Origin: Povalibacter uvarum
GTDB lineage: Bacteria > Pseudomonadota > Gammaproteobacteria > Steroidobacterales > Steroidobacteraceae
Length of the DNA stretch: 64,000 nucleotides
Assembly (NCBI RefSeq): GCF_014202975.1
Contig: NZ_JACHHZ010000003.1
Location: 248,001 to 312,000, forward strand
Direction: 5' to 3'
Shown here: one piece after another, positions 40,042-49,821 of the stretch
Layout of the letters: the number at the start of each line of letters is the position of its first letter
Position numbering within the stretch: position 1 is the first letter of the stretch
Position numbers and translations under genes: made by a program
Notes under the pieces: model-generated
The model's database searches: none
The model's input: only the letters and a program-made list of their open reading frames with translations
Told to the model about the DNA's origin: nothing

Positions 40042-41526
40042 ATGAAGAGACGCGCCTTCCTGCAGGCATCGGCCGGTGTCGCTGCGCTTTGGCCGATGAA
40101 GATGGTGATGGCCGATGCGACGGGTGCTTCGCTGCCGGACATCATCGGTACGACGCTGATCGATGGGCAGGTGACACTGCGAAGTGCGGCGATCCGCGAT
40201 CTGGCAAGCAGCCTGCGCGGCGCCGTTCTGGTGTCGGGCCACGCGGGATACGATCAGGCCAGGCAAGTGTGGAACGGCATGTTCGATCGCCATCCCGCTC
40301 TGATCGTGCAATGCGCATCCACATCCGACGTGATGCGGGCAGTGTCCTTCGCGCGCGAACACGAATTGCTCACCGCGATTCGCTGTGGCGGGCACAGCCT
40401 GTCCGGCAAATCCACTTGCGACGGGGGCATCGTCATCGACCTGTCTTCCATGCAATCGGTGCGCGTGGATCCGAACGCGCTCACTGCGCGGGTCGAAGGC
40501 GGCACGTTGCTGCGACACCTCGATCGCGAAACGCGTGCGTTCGGTCTCGTAACGACTGCGGGCACCGTCTCTCACACCGGCGTGGGCGGGCTCACGCTCG
40601 GCGGAGGTTTTGGGCGCGTAGCGAGGCGTTTCGGGCTGGCTTGCGACAACGTGCGTGCCGTCGATGTCGTCACGGCCGACGGCAAGTTGGTGACTGCGGA
40701 CGCTGTCCAGAATCCCGACCTCCTCTGGGCGGTGCGCGGTGGCGGCGGAAACTTCGGCGTCGTCACATCGTTCGAATTCCAGTTGCACCCGATGGATGCG
40801 ACGGTTCTCGGCGGCAGGATCGCGTGGCCTTATGCGCAGATCCGCGACGTGCTGGAGTTCTATGCGGAGTTCAGCGCACGTGCGCCCGATGAACTCAATT
40901 GCGATCCCGCGATCCTGCCTGGCGGCCCTGACGGCAAAGGAATGGTGGTCGTCGAGACCTGCTGGTCGGCCGACAAGAATGCCGGCGAGCGCGTGCTGCA
41001 GCCGTTGCGTGCGCTGGGCAAGCCGTTGTTCGATCAGATCGGTGCGAAGTCGTACGTGGCGCTGCAATCCCAGTCGGACGAGGCCAACGCGTTCGGGCGT
41101 CGCTTCTACGGCAAGTCGGGATTCCTCGGCGAACTGCGGCAGGCGGATATCGACACATTGATCGAGGTTTCCGCCTCGACGGTCCCGGCCGGCGTAGCTC
41201 TTGTCATGCAGCAGGGTGGGGGCGCCATTGGTCGCGCCCCGATCGATTCGGCAGCATTCGCGAATCGCAACGCCCGGTACTGGACCATGGTGGCGAAGGG
41301 CTGGACGGACCCATCAGAGGATGCCCGGCACATTGGCAATGTTCGTATGGCGTGGAAGCAAGTCGAGCCGCGGACCGACGGCTTCTACGTGAACGCGATG
41401 GCGGACGACGAGTTCAAGCGCGTCGCCGGCAACTACGGCAGCAACTATCCCCGGCTTGCGAAGATCAAGCGCCGTTACGATCCCGGGAATCTGTTCCGCT
41501 TGAACGCGAACATCCTCCCCGCGTGA
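40042..41526 (+). CDS. Tat-exported FAD-linked oxidase (BBE-like)
   Basis: The 494-residue protein opens with a Tat-type signal KRRAFLQASAGVAAL. It has the FAD_binding_4 fold: IRCGGHSLSGKSTCDGGIVIDLS (~115-135, with the histidine that binds FAD covalently in this family), TGVGGLTLGGGFG (~176-188), and a C-terminal BBE segment with YGSNYPRLAKIKRRYDPGNLF. The cysteine that makes a second FAD bond in berberine-bridge-type enzymes is not visible before GVGG, so single covalent attachment is likely. Such enzymes oxidise sugars or alcohols with O2. Divergent from the ferredoxin gene. Confidence 0.85.
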   Translation: MKRRAFLQASAGVAALWPMKMVMADATGASLPDIIGTTLIDGQVTLRSAAIRDLASSLRGAVLVSGHAGYDQARQVWNGMFDRHPALIVQCASTSDVMRAVSFAREHELLTAIRCGGHSLSGKSTCDGGIVIDLSSMQSVRVDPNALTARVEGGTLLRHLDRETRAFGLVTTAGTVSHTGVGGLTLGGGFGRVARRFGLACDNVRAVDVVTADGKLVTADAVQNPDLLWAVRGGGGNFGVVTSFEFQLHPMDATVLGGRIAWPYAQIRDVLEFYAEFSARAPDELNCDPAILPGGPDGKGMVVVETCWSADKNAGERVLQPLRALGKPLFDQIGAKSYVALQSQSDEANAFGRRFYGKSGFLGELRQADIDTLIEVSASTVPAGVALVMQQGGGAIGRAPIDSAAFANRNARYWTMVAKGWTDPSEDARHIGNVRMAWKQVEPRTDGFYVNAMADDEFKRVAGNYGSNYPRLAKIKRRYDPGNLFRLNANILPA

Positions 41527-41659
41527 GTTGCGGCTGCAGGAGGCGCTACAATGGCGCGGGTTTCTGACTATGCTGGAACCCGCTGGCACCATCATGCGTT
41601 GACGGGCTTGCGGGTTTCCATGCCTGGGGTGAGCCTGGGGGTGAAGATTTAGCAGGGCA

Positions 41660-41686
41660 CCGGTCGGCGCATCAAGCGTCGACCGG
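41660..41686 (+). promoter_or_regulatory. Stem-loop in the leader of the hybrid kinase gene
   Basis: CCGGTCGGCGC (41660-41670) and GCGTCGACCGG (41676-41686) pair with one mismatch around ATCAA. It lies 36 bases before the kinase ATG. The 196-base gap (41527-41722) also holds GCGGGTT...AACCCGC; I see no gene in it. Confidence 0.4.
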
Positions 41687-41722
41687 CACGTATGAGAACG
41701 CAGCCTGTCGCTCTAACGCAGA

Positions 41723-43414
41723 ATGTCCGAAAGGGATTCAACAGAGGATGATTCGCCGGATCACGGCGATGTTGCCCGATTGCGTGAGCAACTGGACGCG
41801 CAGGCGCGAAAGATCGATGAGCTTTCGCGACAGCTGAGCGAGCTGGACGAGTCCTTCGAACGGCGTCTCGATGAACGAACCGAAGCGATGCGTGGCAACG
41901 AGCTCCAGTTCCAGCAGCTCGTCGCCGGCGTGGCGGACTACGCCATCTACATGCTCGACCGCAATGGCTACGTCGCGAGCTGGAATCCAGGGGCCGAGCG
42001 CATCAAGGGTTATACGGCGGCCGAGATCATCGGCCAGCACTTTTCCGCGTTCTACACGGATGATGATCGCGAGATCAACAAGCCGCAGAAGGCACTGGCG
42101 ATAGCGGCGAGCGAAGGCAAGTACGAAGCGGAAGCCTGGCGCGTCCGCAAGGACGGCACGCGCTTCTGGGCGAGCGTACTGATCGATGCCATCCGCAACA
42201 AAGCGGGCGACATCGTGGGTTTCGCGAAAGTCACGCGCGACATGACCGAGAAGCGCGCAATGCAGGAGCAGCTGCATCAGTCGCAGAAAATGGAAGCGAT
42301 CGGTCAGCTGACCGGCGGCGTCGCCCACGACTTCAATAATCTCCTGACCGTCATTCTGGGAAATCTCGACACGATTTCGCGGCGAATGTCGGGCACGGAT
42401 CAGCGCCTGCTGCGTGCGGTCGACCATGCGATGCAGGGTGCGGAGCGAGCTGCGACGCTGACCCGGCAACTGCTCGCATTCGCGCGGCGCCAGCCGCTCA
42501 ATCCCAAGCCGACCGACCTCAACCGCTTGGTCATCAGCATGGGCGATCTTCTGCATCGCATGTTGCGCGAAGACATCGTCGTCGACAGGCAGCTGGACAA
42601 GGACTTGTGGTTCGTCGAAGTCGACACGCACCAGCTCGAGAGCGCGCTGCTGAACCTGGCGGTGAACGCGCGCGACGCCATGATTCAGGGCGGCAAGCTG
42701 ACGATCGAGACGACGAACCTGCATCTCGCCGAGCGGCGTGGGGAGATCCCCGCGGGTGACTACGTGCTGATCTGTGTCACGGACACGGGCTGCGGCATGA
42801 CGAGCGAAGTGATGGAGCGCGCATTCGACCCCTTCTTCACGACCAAGCCTATCGGCGAGGGCACCGGTCTCGGGCTCAGCCAGGTTTTTGGTTTCATGAG
42901 GCAGTCGGGCGGCCACGTGCGTCTCCATAGCGAAGCAGGACAGGGGACGACGGTCCGGCTGTATCTGCCGCGGCTGATGGGAGGCGCGCCTGTCGTGGAT
43001 CCGCAGCCGGCGAACGTCGCCGTACCTGCACAGGCCAACGAGACAGTGCTTGTGGTGGAAGACGACGACGATGTGCGCACCTACAGCGCCGACACATTGC
43101 GTGAGCTTGGCTACAGGGTGCTCGAAGCACACGACGGTACCTCCGCGCTCAAGGTGCTCGAGCACCATCCGGAGATCCGCCTGCTGTTTACCGACGTCGG
43201 GTTGCCGGGGATCAACGGTCGCGAGCTCGTCAATGCGGCCAGGCGCAAGCGACCGGATCTGCGCGTGCTCTTCGCGAGCGGCTACGAACGCAGCACCCTG
43301 ATGCACGACGGGCGGCTCGACCCCGGCGTCGAGCTGCTCACGAAGCCTTTCTCCCGTTCCCAGCTCGCGAGCCGGATCCGCGCCGTGCTCGATGCGCCGG
43401 TCATTCCGGTTTGA
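41723..43414 (+). CDS. PAS-histidine kinase-receiver hybrid
   Basis: A 563-residue cytoplasmic protein. In order: coiled coil (1-55, LREQLDAQARKIDELSRQ); PAS domain (~65-180, DYAIYMLDRNGYVASWNPGAERIKGY); histidine kinase with phospho-acceptor GGVAHDFNNLL (H near 202) and ATPase boxes NLAVNARDA, VTDTGCGM, GTGLGLSQVFG; C-terminal receiver (~440-560) with VVEDDDD, the phospho-acceptor LLFTDVGLPG and Lys in LLTKPFS. No membrane helix, so it senses a cytoplasmic signal, perhaps through PAS-bound cofactor. No cognate regulator is adjacent. Its 3' end overlaps the esterase gene by 14 bases. Confidence 0.92.
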   Translation: MSERDSTEDDSPDHGDVARLREQLDAQARKIDELSRQLSELDESFERRLDERTEAMRGNELQFQQLVAGVADYAIYMLDRNGYVASWNPGAERIKGYTAAEIIGQHFSAFYTDDDREINKPQKALAIAASEGKYEAEAWRVRKDGTRFWASVLIDAIRNKAGDIVGFAKVTRDMTEKRAMQEQLHQSQKMEAIGQLTGGVAHDFNNLLTVILGNLDTISRRMSGTDQRLLRAVDHAMQGAERAATLTRQLLAFARRQPLNPKPTDLNRLVISMGDLLHRMLREDIVVDRQLDKDLWFVEVDTHQLESALLNLAVNARDAMIQGGKLTIETTNLHLAERRGEIPAGDYVLICVTDTGCGMTSEVMERAFDPFFTTKPIGEGTGLGLSQVFGFMRQSGGHVRLHSEAGQGTTVRLYLPRLMGGAPVVDPQPANVAVPAQANETVLVVEDDDDVRTYSADTLRELGYRVLEAHDGTSALKVLEHHPEIRLLFTDVGLPGINGRELVNAARRKRPDLRVLFASGYERSTLMHDGRLDPGVELLTKPFSRSQLASRIRAVLDAPVIPV

Positions 43415-44672
43415 GCCGCAACTCCTGCACGCCACCGCCGTTCAGCAGAATCTTCAGCCACTCGCCGGATCGCTTCGTGTAAGGCGCCTGCTGTTCCGCC
43501 GTCGCCTCGTGATTGTGCGGCGAATCCGCCAGCGGAATGACTTCCTTGTAGCCGCGAATCCGGTTGAAGGCGGCGTAGATGCCGACCGGCGGCGAAACCG
43601 TGTCGAGAAATCCCATCGAGACCAGCGTCGGTGCGCGAATCCGTGCGGCGCAGTTCACCGTGTCGAAGTACAACGCCGTCTGATACATCCGCGGTGAAGT
43701 CGCGTTCCAGAACGGATAACCCGAGGCGCGGCCATGGAGCGGGCCATTCGAGTCGGCGCCCGACGGCACGTGCACGATCAGCGCTGTGACCTTCGGATTC
43801 AAAGCAGTCGCGCAGAGTCCCTGCTGGCCTCCCATGCTCGTGCCCATCACTACGAGCGTCTTTCCGTCCCAGTCCGGGCGGCTCGCGAGATACTCGATCG
43901 CGCGATAGTCGGCGAGATACATCTGCAGGAAATAATTCCGGTCGCGATCGTCGCGGCCGATGTTGCTGTACTCCTTCAGTTCCTTCGGCAGGGCGTCGTA
44001 GTACGACTGCGGCTGATCGGGCAGCACATCGTGCGGTTCGATGTTCACGGTCAGCCATCCTTGGGCCGCGCGATCCGTCACCCACGACTGCTGCAGCGGG
44101 TAGGGCGGGCTCGCCCATTGAAACAGCACGAGCCCGGGGAATTTGCCCTTGCGCGCAGGCTTCGCGACCTGCCCGTGAATGTGCCGGCCCTCGATGTGAT
44201 CCATTCGCAGCAGCGCGTACTCGACGCCGGACTTGTCGCTCTCCTTCGGGGTCAGCACCGGGTTCGCGGGTGTTTTTTTCAGCAGCCGGAGCTTGCGTGC
44301 CCAGAACCTGTCGAAGTCACGCGGTTCGGGAACAGAGGGTTTCAGCAGCTGCGGTGCGATCGCGGCTCCGAGTGCGATGTCCTTTGTCGCGGGATCATCG
44401 TCCTCGATCCGGACATACAGCATTGCCGGTTCGTCGAGCGTCGCTTCGATGCGGGCGGGCTGGCGCGGATCGAGAGTGCCGCTGCCGATGACCGTGAGAT
44501 TGTTCTTGAGAAGGGTGTAGCGGTATGCGGTTGCCACCGAATCCGCCTCGATGTCCCATCCGGCCTTCTCGCCGAGCGAGTAGATGCCGCTGGGTTTGAA
44601 GGGCTTGGCGGCGAGATCGGCGGCTGCCGCGAAGGGGATCAGCAGGCAGGCGAAGGCGATTCGTTCGATCAT
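43401..44672 (-). CDS. Secreted acetylxylan-esterase-like hydrolase (AXE1/CE7)
   Basis: A 423-residue protein with signal peptide (IERIAFACLLIPFAAAADLAA). After an N-terminal beta domain comes an alpha/beta hydrolase of the AXE1 type: PGLVLFQWASPPYP, nucleophile GTSMGGQQG (Ser ~272), acid MGFLDTVSPP and catalytic His in DSPHNHEA. CE7 enzymes remove acetyl groups from xylo-oligosaccharides or cephalosporin. An outer-cell deacetylase role agrees with other polysaccharide-related genes in the window. Confidence 0.85.
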   Translation of the reverse strand: MIERIAFACLLIPFAAAADLAAKPFKPSGIYSLGEKAGWDIEADSVATAYRYTLLKNNLTVIGSGTLDPRQPARIEATLDEPAMLYVRIEDDDPATKDIALGAAIAPQLLKPSVPEPRDFDRFWARKLRLLKKTPANPVLTPKESDKSGVEYALLRMDHIEGRHIHGQVAKPARKGKFPGLVLFQWASPPYPLQQSWVTDRAAQGWLTVNIEPHDVLPDQPQSYYDALPKELKEYSNIGRDDRDRNYFLQMYLADYRAIEYLASRPDWDGKTLVVMGTSMGGQQGLCATALNPKVTALIVHVPSGADSNGPLHGRASGYPFWNATSPRMYQTALYFDTVNCAARIRAPTLVSMGFLDTVSPPVGIYAAFNRIRGYKEVIPLADSPHNHEATAEQQAPYTKRSGEWLKILLNGGGVQELRLKPE

Positions 44673-44785
44673 GGCCCAGCCTGATGCCCGGCGGTTGCAG
44701 CCGTCAAGGCGAATGGCCTATCGTTGGATTCGAAGCGGCTAGCGGGCATGCGCCAGATAAAGAAAAATCCGGCCGCCGGACAACA

Positions 44786-45598
44786 ATGGAACAACACGAA
44801 ACATTCCCGAATGTCTTCGAGGCGCTGCTGCTCGTCGGTGTGCTGATCATCATCCAGATGGTGGTCGGTGCCGCGGTCATCGAGAGCGATCTGCTCGGCG
44901 ACGTGAACTTCGGTGATCTCGCCGGTGTGGTCACCGTGATGGGCAACGGTGTCCTGTTCGTGGGCCTGATGGCCTACAAGCAGATCGGCTACCGGACGCT
45001 TTTCCACCCGGCCCGCACTTCGGCGATCTCGACGATGAGCGTCGTGACGGTGCCGATCCTGCTGCTCGTGCCGGGGCTCATGATCTTCGCGGGCACGATC
45101 AACTCGATTGTGATCTGGCTGTTCCCGATGTCCCCGGATGAGCAGGCAATGTTCGCGGAGATGATGGCGCCGGGCTTCATTCCCGTGCTGTTCGCCTGCG
45201 TGGCCGCGCCGCTACTGGAGGAGATGCTGTTTCGCGGCGTGATCCTTCGCAGCTTCCTGCGCCAGTATTCGCGCACGAAGGCGATCCTCTGTTCGTCGCT
45301 CGTCTTCGGCATCGCGCATCTGAACGTCTATCAGCTCGCGTCGGCATTCGCGATCGGCATCGTCGCCGGGTGGTTGTACGAGCGTTGCCGTTCGCTGTGG
45401 CCGTGTATCCTCCTGCACGCCGCCTACAACGCGTTCGTGACCGCGTCCTACATCCGCGCCGTCGAGGGCGAGATCATCAACTCGACTTCGTACACTGCGA
45501 TCGCCTTCGTCGCCGCAATCGCCGCCGGCCTGTTCCTGTTGCGCGTCCTGCACGGCGCTGCGCAACGGGCCGACGCAACGATCACGAAGAGGGATTGA
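44786..45598 (+). CDS. CPBP-family intramembrane metalloprotease
   Basis: The 270-residue protein has about eight membrane helices and the CPBP/Abi motifs: EEMLFRG (EExxxR, ~146-152), FGIAHLN (FxxxH, ~174-180) and a third LHAAYNAF (HxxxN, ~211-217). These residues are the presumed catalytic zinc or acid site of CAAX-type proteases. Upstream ATG options add an unlikely N-terminal tail. Closely followed by a thioredoxin-like gene. Confidence 0.9.
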   Translation: MEQHETFPNVFEALLLVGVLIIIQMVVGAAVIESDLLGDVNFGDLAGVVTVMGNGVLFVGLMAYKQIGYRTLFHPARTSAISTMSVVTVPILLLVPGLMIFAGTINSIVIWLFPMSPDEQAMFAEMMAPGFIPVLFACVAAPLLEEMLFRGVILRSFLRQYSRTKAILCSSLVFGIAHLNVYQLASAFAIGIVAGWLYERCRSLWPCILLHAAYNAFVTASYIRAVEGEIINSTSYTAIAFVAAIAAGLFLLRVLHGAAQRADATITKRD

Positions 45599-45642
45599 GG
45601 TTTCGCGCGGAACAGAAGTCCGACGCCTGCAGTTCTGCCTTC

Positions 45643-45951
45643 GTGAACGCCGACCCCGATCCGACCCGCACCGATATCGACAGCACTCCAGGCGCTGTAT
45701 TGCTGGAGTTCGGCGCGTGGTGGTGCGGTTACTGCCAGTCCGCGAAGCCCCTGATCGAAGCTGCCCTCCAACAGTTTCCGCAAGCCCGGCACATCAAGGT
45801 AGAGGACGGGAAGGGTCGGCCGCTCGGTCGGTCTTTTTCGGTCAAGTTGTGGCCGACACTGATTTTTCTCACCGACGGCGAGGAGAAATCCCGCCTGGTG
45901 CGCCCCTCGGACCGCACGCAGATCGAAGCGGGGTTGCGCTCGATTACCTGA
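45643..45951 (+). CDS. Thioredoxin-family protein
   Basis: A 102-residue protein with the thioredoxin active site WCGYC (residues ~27-31) in LEFGAWWCGYCQSAKPL and the cis-proline in LWPTLIFLTDG. No signal peptide, so it works in the cytoplasm as a disulphide reductant. I favour GTG 45643; TTG 45595, overlapping the CPBP stop, is an alternative that would couple the two genes and add 16 residues. Confidence 0.85.
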   Translation: MNADPDPTRTDIDSTPGAVLLEFGAWWCGYCQSAKPLIEAALQQFPQARHIKVEDGKGRPLGRSFSVKLWPTLIFLTDGEEKSRLVRPSDRTQIEAGLRSIT

Positions 45952-46013
45952 AGGGGAACTGCCGCGGCGCGCGGGGGATTCCTCCAGCATCACTTCATGC
46001 GAGTGCTGCCGTC

Positions 46014-46601
46014 ATGAATCGCATCGTTCCCTGTCTCACTGCCTGCGCTGTGTTTGCCTTTGCGGGTGCTGCCTGGACGCAGGCCCAGCAGAAAGAAGTC
46101 CCGGATCCGACGCCGCCGCCTCTGGGCACGGCGTCCTTCGTTCCGCCGCCGAAGACGCAGAACGAGCCTCTCACTTCCGAATCGTTCGTCGTCGACGCCG
46201 CCGTGGCGAGCATGACGGAGATCGAGATCGGCACGATCGCGATCGAGAAATCCGCGACGCCGGAAGTAAAGCAGCTGGCCCGTGAGATGGTGGCTGATCA
46301 CAAGGCCGCGTTGGGCAAGCTCAAGGAGGTTGCCGCGGCCGCCAAGATCGCATTGCCCGGCACGCTGGATGTCGATCGTCAGAAGCAGAAGGATGAACTG
46401 GCGCGTCACAGCGGACCCGCGTTCGATCAGAAGTTCGTCGACTCGGTCAAGCAGGCGCACCACGAGACGGTTGCGCTCTTCGAGGCCGCGGAGAAGTCGT
46501 CGGAGCTGACGCCGGCGCTACGTGAGTACGCAGCAAGCTCCTTGCCGACGCTGCGTGAACACGAGCGGATGGCGAAATCGATCGAGACGGCGGGACGGTA
46601 G
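46014..46601 (+). CDS. Secreted DUF4142 protein
   Basis: A 195-residue protein with signal peptide (PCLTACAVFAFAGAAWTQA). The mature domain is all-helical with the DUF4142 (ferritin-like four-helix) pattern: FVVDAAVASMTEIEIGTIAI, EVKQLAREMVADHKAALGKL, FDQKFVDSVKQAHHETVALF, and LREYAASSLPTLREHERMA. The family is common in stress-related operons; the function is unknown. Confidence 0.88.
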   Translation: MNRIVPCLTACAVFAFAGAAWTQAQQKEVPDPTPPPLGTASFVPPPKTQNEPLTSESFVVDAAVASMTEIEIGTIAIEKSATPEVKQLAREMVADHKAALGKLKEVAAAAKIALPGTLDVDRQKQKDELARHSGPAFDQKFVDSVKQAHHETVALFEAAEKSSELTPALREYAASSLPTLREHERMAKSIETAGR

Positions 46602-46612
46602 ATTGCCGGCAG

Positions 46613-47629
46613 CTACTTGCCCTTCGAAGCCGCGGTTTTCTTCTCCGCTTCGCGCGCACCGGCCAGGATGCCGGGGAGGGCGTAGTTGCCTTCGTGGCAG
46701 GCGTATTCGTAGATCAGATCGTTGGTTTTGATGAAGGGCACTTCACCCTTCCACGGCTGCGTGTAGGTTTTCGCGTCTTCCACGGTGAACTGATAAAGGA
46801 TCTGGTCGTCGGCCACCCGCGTGAAGCGCTCGACCACTTTCGCCGTCGGCGGCAGATAGAACCGCTGCTTGATGCCGTAGTGGGCCTTCTGTTCCGGGTT
46901 CAGCTTCGTCGTTTCGACGACGAGGGTGTCGCCGTCCCAGCGCCCGACCGAGTCGCCGAGCCACGGATAGATGTTGGCCGGCATCGGGGTGCCGTTCATG
47001 CGAACGATGCGCGCGTCGTGAACCATCTCGACGAGGATCACCACTGTGTCCTTCGACTGCACGATCTGATAGTTGTTGTTGTACACGTCGGGGAGCATCG
47101 GCGGACCGCCGGTCGATCCGAACCCCATGAGGCAGCGCTCGCCCAGCGGACGGCGTTCCGGTCCATCGAAATTCATCGAGGCACGCGCTGCACCGAATGC
47201 CTTCAGGCCGTCCGGTGTGTACGGCACTTTGCCGTTGGCCGGATCGACGATGAACGAGGTGCGCGCTTCACCCTTCACGACCGCAAGCCGGGTGCCGGGG
47301 TCCAGCCAGAATGCGTTGTAGCCGCCCGGGTCGGCGGCAGCCGTGGCCTTCTGATTCGGATCCGTGGGCTTCGCGTCGGCTTCGGCGAACTGCGCAAACA
47401 GGTTGGTCCGTTCGAACTCGGCCGCTTCGGCCGCGGTCATCGTCGCCTTGCCCTTGAACATGTCGTCGCGTTCGAGGGAAGTGAGGGACCCGTTGGTCCA
47501 GGTGCCCTGCAGATCCGGCGTTCCCCAGGCTGTCCGGGGTGCGCGGTACTCAGGTGCCGCCAGGGCGGAAGTCGCACAGGCAAGCGTCAGAAAGGCGAGC
47601 GTCGAGTATGTGCGCCGTTGCATCGTCAA
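46613..47629 (-). CDS. Secreted protein of unknown function
   Basis: A 338-residue protein with signal peptide (RTYSTLAFLTLACATSALA). The mature start PRTAWGTPDLQGTWTNGSLT and later blocks PLGERCLMGFGSTGGPPMLP, VEMVHDARIVRMNG, GRWDGDTLVVETT and YQFTVEDAKTYTQPWKGE recur in many secreted proteins of acidobacteria and proteobacteria that I cannot assign a function. The repeated Trp/Gly pattern suggests a beta-rich fold. Eight bases separate it from the DUF3667 gene upstream, so they probably share a transcript. Confidence 0.75.
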   Translation of the reverse strand: MTMQRRTYSTLAFLTLACATSALAAPEYRAPRTAWGTPDLQGTWTNGSLTSLERDDMFKGKATMTAAEAAEFERTNLFAQFAEADAKPTDPNQKATAAADPGGYNAFWLDPGTRLAVVKGEARTSFIVDPANGKVPYTPDGLKAFGAARASMNFDGPERRPLGERCLMGFGSTGGPPMLPDVYNNNYQIVQSKDTVVILVEMVHDARIVRMNGTPMPANIYPWLGDSVGRWDGDTLVVETTKLNPEQKAHYGIKQRFYLPPTAKVVERFTRVADDQILYQFTVEDAKTYTQPWKGEVPFIKTNDLIYEYACHEGNYALPGILAGAREAEKKTAASKGK

Positions 47630-47636
47630 TCCCCCT

Positions 47637-48770
47637 TTATGAAGCCACGCCGATCAGGACGAGCAGCACCGAGAAGAACGTCAGCACGATGCACGTTGCG
47701 ATCAGCAGCAGGAACAGCCGTACGAAAGCACCGAAGCGCGACAGGCCATAAGCGCCCCGCAGCTGCTTGTACATGTGAATGGGAGGGATGAAGGCGATCG
47801 CGCTTCCCCAGATCGCCGCGGGCAGGCCGAACGTGGCGACGATCGAGACGAGGATCAGCAGCATCATCATGAACGTCAGGGAGTACGTGACGAAGATGGC
47901 GTGGTCGTACATGTGCACGTTGCGACGCCAGAAGAACAGGATCCACATGAACGGCAGGCTCAGGGGAATCAGCGCCCACGAGTACTTGTAGCCCGCGGTC
48001 TTCAGCTTGTAGATCAGGAATCGGGGGTTCTCGTTGATGTCGCGCAGGGCCTGCGTCATCCGCTGATCGAACGCCGGCACACCGAAGTCGACCTTGGTGT
48101 TCTCCGCGGACGACTTGCGCTTCTGTTCGTCGGCGAAGTCGGCGAGCCCTTTGAAATTGCCTGCCGACAGCGACTCCATGACCCTGATCGACGCTTCCAT
48201 GCCGGTGATCTCGTCCTGCAGGTCCTTGCGCTGGTCGTCACTCAGGTTCGGCTCGGCGAGCTGCCGCCGCAGTTGCTCGATCTGCTTGCGGCTCTCTTCG
48301 ATGACGGACTGATTGCCCTCTTTGAAGTTGCTGGTGACGACATTGGCGTTCGTCACCTCGCCGGTGTTGAAGTTCGTGCTGGTGAAGGAGAACACCGCGA
48401 ACATCAGGAACACGGTGAACAGGTACAGCGCCATCGGCGAGACGAACTTGGCGCGCTCGCCGTCGATGTAACGGCGTGTGAGTCGGCCCGGGCGGAAGAA
48501 CAGCTCGGGCAGCGTGTGCCAGACCTTGCCTTCGAAATGGAAGACGCCGTGCAGGATGTCGTGGCCGATGGACAGCAGGCTGCGGTGCAAATGGGCTCTC
48601 TGGCCGCAGTTGCTGCAATAGGCACCGGTAACTGTTGCGCCGCAATTCAGGCATGCGCCTGATGCACCGGCATGCGCCTGCTTGCCGGCGGCATTCGTTG
48701 CGCCCTCGACCGTGCCTCCAATGACTGCCCCGGTAAGGACGTCACCCGCTGCTTCGCCTTCCGCTCCCAT
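47637..48770 (-). CDS. DUF3667 membrane protein with zinc ribbon
   Basis: A 377-residue protein. Residues ~35-55 form a zinc ribbon, CLNCGATVTGAYCSNCGQR. It is followed by the DUF3667 block ILHGVFHFEGKVWHTLPELFFRPG and RYIDGERAKFVSPMALYLFT, then two groups of membrane helices (~110-130 and 265-375) around a cytoplasmic charged coiled region (EESRKQIEQLRRQLAEPN). Function unknown. The first ~30 residues (GAEGEAAGDVLTGAVIGG) look less conserved and a later start is possible. Confidence 0.82.
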   Translation of the reverse strand: MGAEGEAAGDVLTGAVIGGTVEGATNAAGKQAHAGASGACLNCGATVTGAYCSNCGQRAHLHRSLLSIGHDILHGVFHFEGKVWHTLPELFFRPGRLTRRYIDGERAKFVSPMALYLFTVFLMFAVFSFTSTNFNTGEVTNANVVTSNFKEGNQSVIEESRKQIEQLRRQLAEPNLSDDQRKDLQDEITGMEASIRVMESLSAGNFKGLADFADEQKRKSSAENTKVDFGVPAFDQRMTQALRDINENPRFLIYKLKTAGYKYSWALIPLSLPFMWILFFWRRNVHMYDHAIFVTYSLTFMMMLLILVSIVATFGLPAAIWGSAIAFIPPIHMYKQLRGAYGLSRFGAFVRLFLLLIATCIVLTFFSVLLVLIGVAS

Positions 48771-48782
48771 GCTGCCTCCGGC

Positions 48783-49736
48783 CTAGATCCGTTCCGCGAT
48801 CAGGCGATGCAGCTTGCGCAGGTCGGCGGCGAACGACCGGATGCCCTCGCTCAGCTTCTCCGTTGCCATCGCATCTTCGTTCATGAGCCAGCGGAAGCTT
48901 TGCTCGTTGATATCAGGAAGTGTCGGCGGTGTACCGGGATTCTCGGGCGACAGCCGTCGGGCGAGCGTTCCCTGATCCTTCGCGAGCTCATCGAGCAGGG
49001 CCGGCGAGATCGTCAGGCGATCGCATCCCGCAAGCGCCTCGACTTCCCCGGCGGAGCGGAAGGAGGCGCCCATCACGATCGTCTTGACGCCTCGGGTCTT
49101 GTAAGCGGCGTAGATGCCGCGCACCGATCGAACGCCTGGATCTTCTTCGGGAGTGAAGGTCCGGCCCTCATTCTTCACGTGCCAGTCGAGAATGCGGCCG
49201 ACGAAAGGTGAGATGAGGAATGCGCCGGCGTCGGCGCACGCCAGCGCCTGTACGAGCGAGAACAGCAGTGTGAGATTGCAGTCGATCGATTCCTTCTGCA
49301 GTTCACGCGCCGCCTGAATGCCCTCCCAGGTGGAAGCGATCTTGATGAGAATTCTTTCCCGGGAAATGCCACGGGCCTCGTAAGCAGCAATGATGGCCCG
49401 CGCTTTGGCCAGCGTCGCTCGCGTGTCGAACGACTCGCTGGCATCGACTTCCGTCGAAACGCGGCCCGGTACGAGCTTCGTGAGCTCGGTGCCGACGGAA
49501 ACGGCCAGGCGGTCGGCAATCTGTGAAACGACCGCTTCGCGCGATCCGGTCTGCTGGCGTCCCCACGCGAGCGCTTCGTCCAGGATGTGCGACAGGCCCG
49601 GCAGCGCGACAGCCTTCAGCAGCAGCGTCGGATTCGTCGTGCAATCGACGGGTCGCAAGGCGCGAATCGCGTCGAGATCGCCTGTGTCCGCGACGACCAC
49701 GGTCATCGCACGCAGTTGATCGAGTTTCGAGGTCAT
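48783..49736 (-). CDS. tal: Transaldolase
   Basis: A 317-residue enzyme of the TalB type. Marker blocks: [26 protein letters not shown] (~14-39), [13 protein letters not shown] (~93-105), [15 protein letters not shown] with the Schiff-base Lys (~130-144), [19 protein letters not shown] (~154-172) and [20 protein letters not shown] (~221-240). It moves a three-carbon unit between sugar phosphates in the pentose phosphate pathway. Same strand as DUF3667, 12 bases upstream of it. Confidence 0.95.
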   Translation of the reverse strand: MTSKLDQLRAMTVVVADTGDLDAIRALRPVDCTTNPTLLLKAVALPGLSHILDEALAWGRQQTGSREAVVSQIADRLAVSVGTELTKLVPGRVSTEVDASESFDTRATLAKARAIIAAYEARGISRERILIKIASTWEGIQAARELQKESIDCNLTLLFSLVQALACADAGAFLISPFVGRILDWHVKNEGRTFTPEEDPGVRSVRGIYAAYKTRGVKTIVMGASFRSAGEVEALAGCDRLTISPALLDELAKDQGTLARRLSPENPGTPPTLPDINEQSFRWLMNEDAMATEKLSEGIRSFAADLRKLHRLIAERI

Positions 49737-49821
49737 CGGGGCTCCGGCAGGGAAGGCGTTTCGGAAGGCGAGACATTAACATGCCCCAAGCCCCCCTTAC
49801 CCGGGCGCTCCAGGGACTAGA

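Noticed and set aside
41738-43435. 565-codon open frame opposite the hybrid kinase, and similar long antisense frames (9827-10768, 14509-15699, 27240-28931, 61215-62819)
   Set aside because: They mirror well-supported genes with clear motifs on the other strand; their translations are Arg/His/Val-rich and without family signatures, as expected in high-GC DNA.
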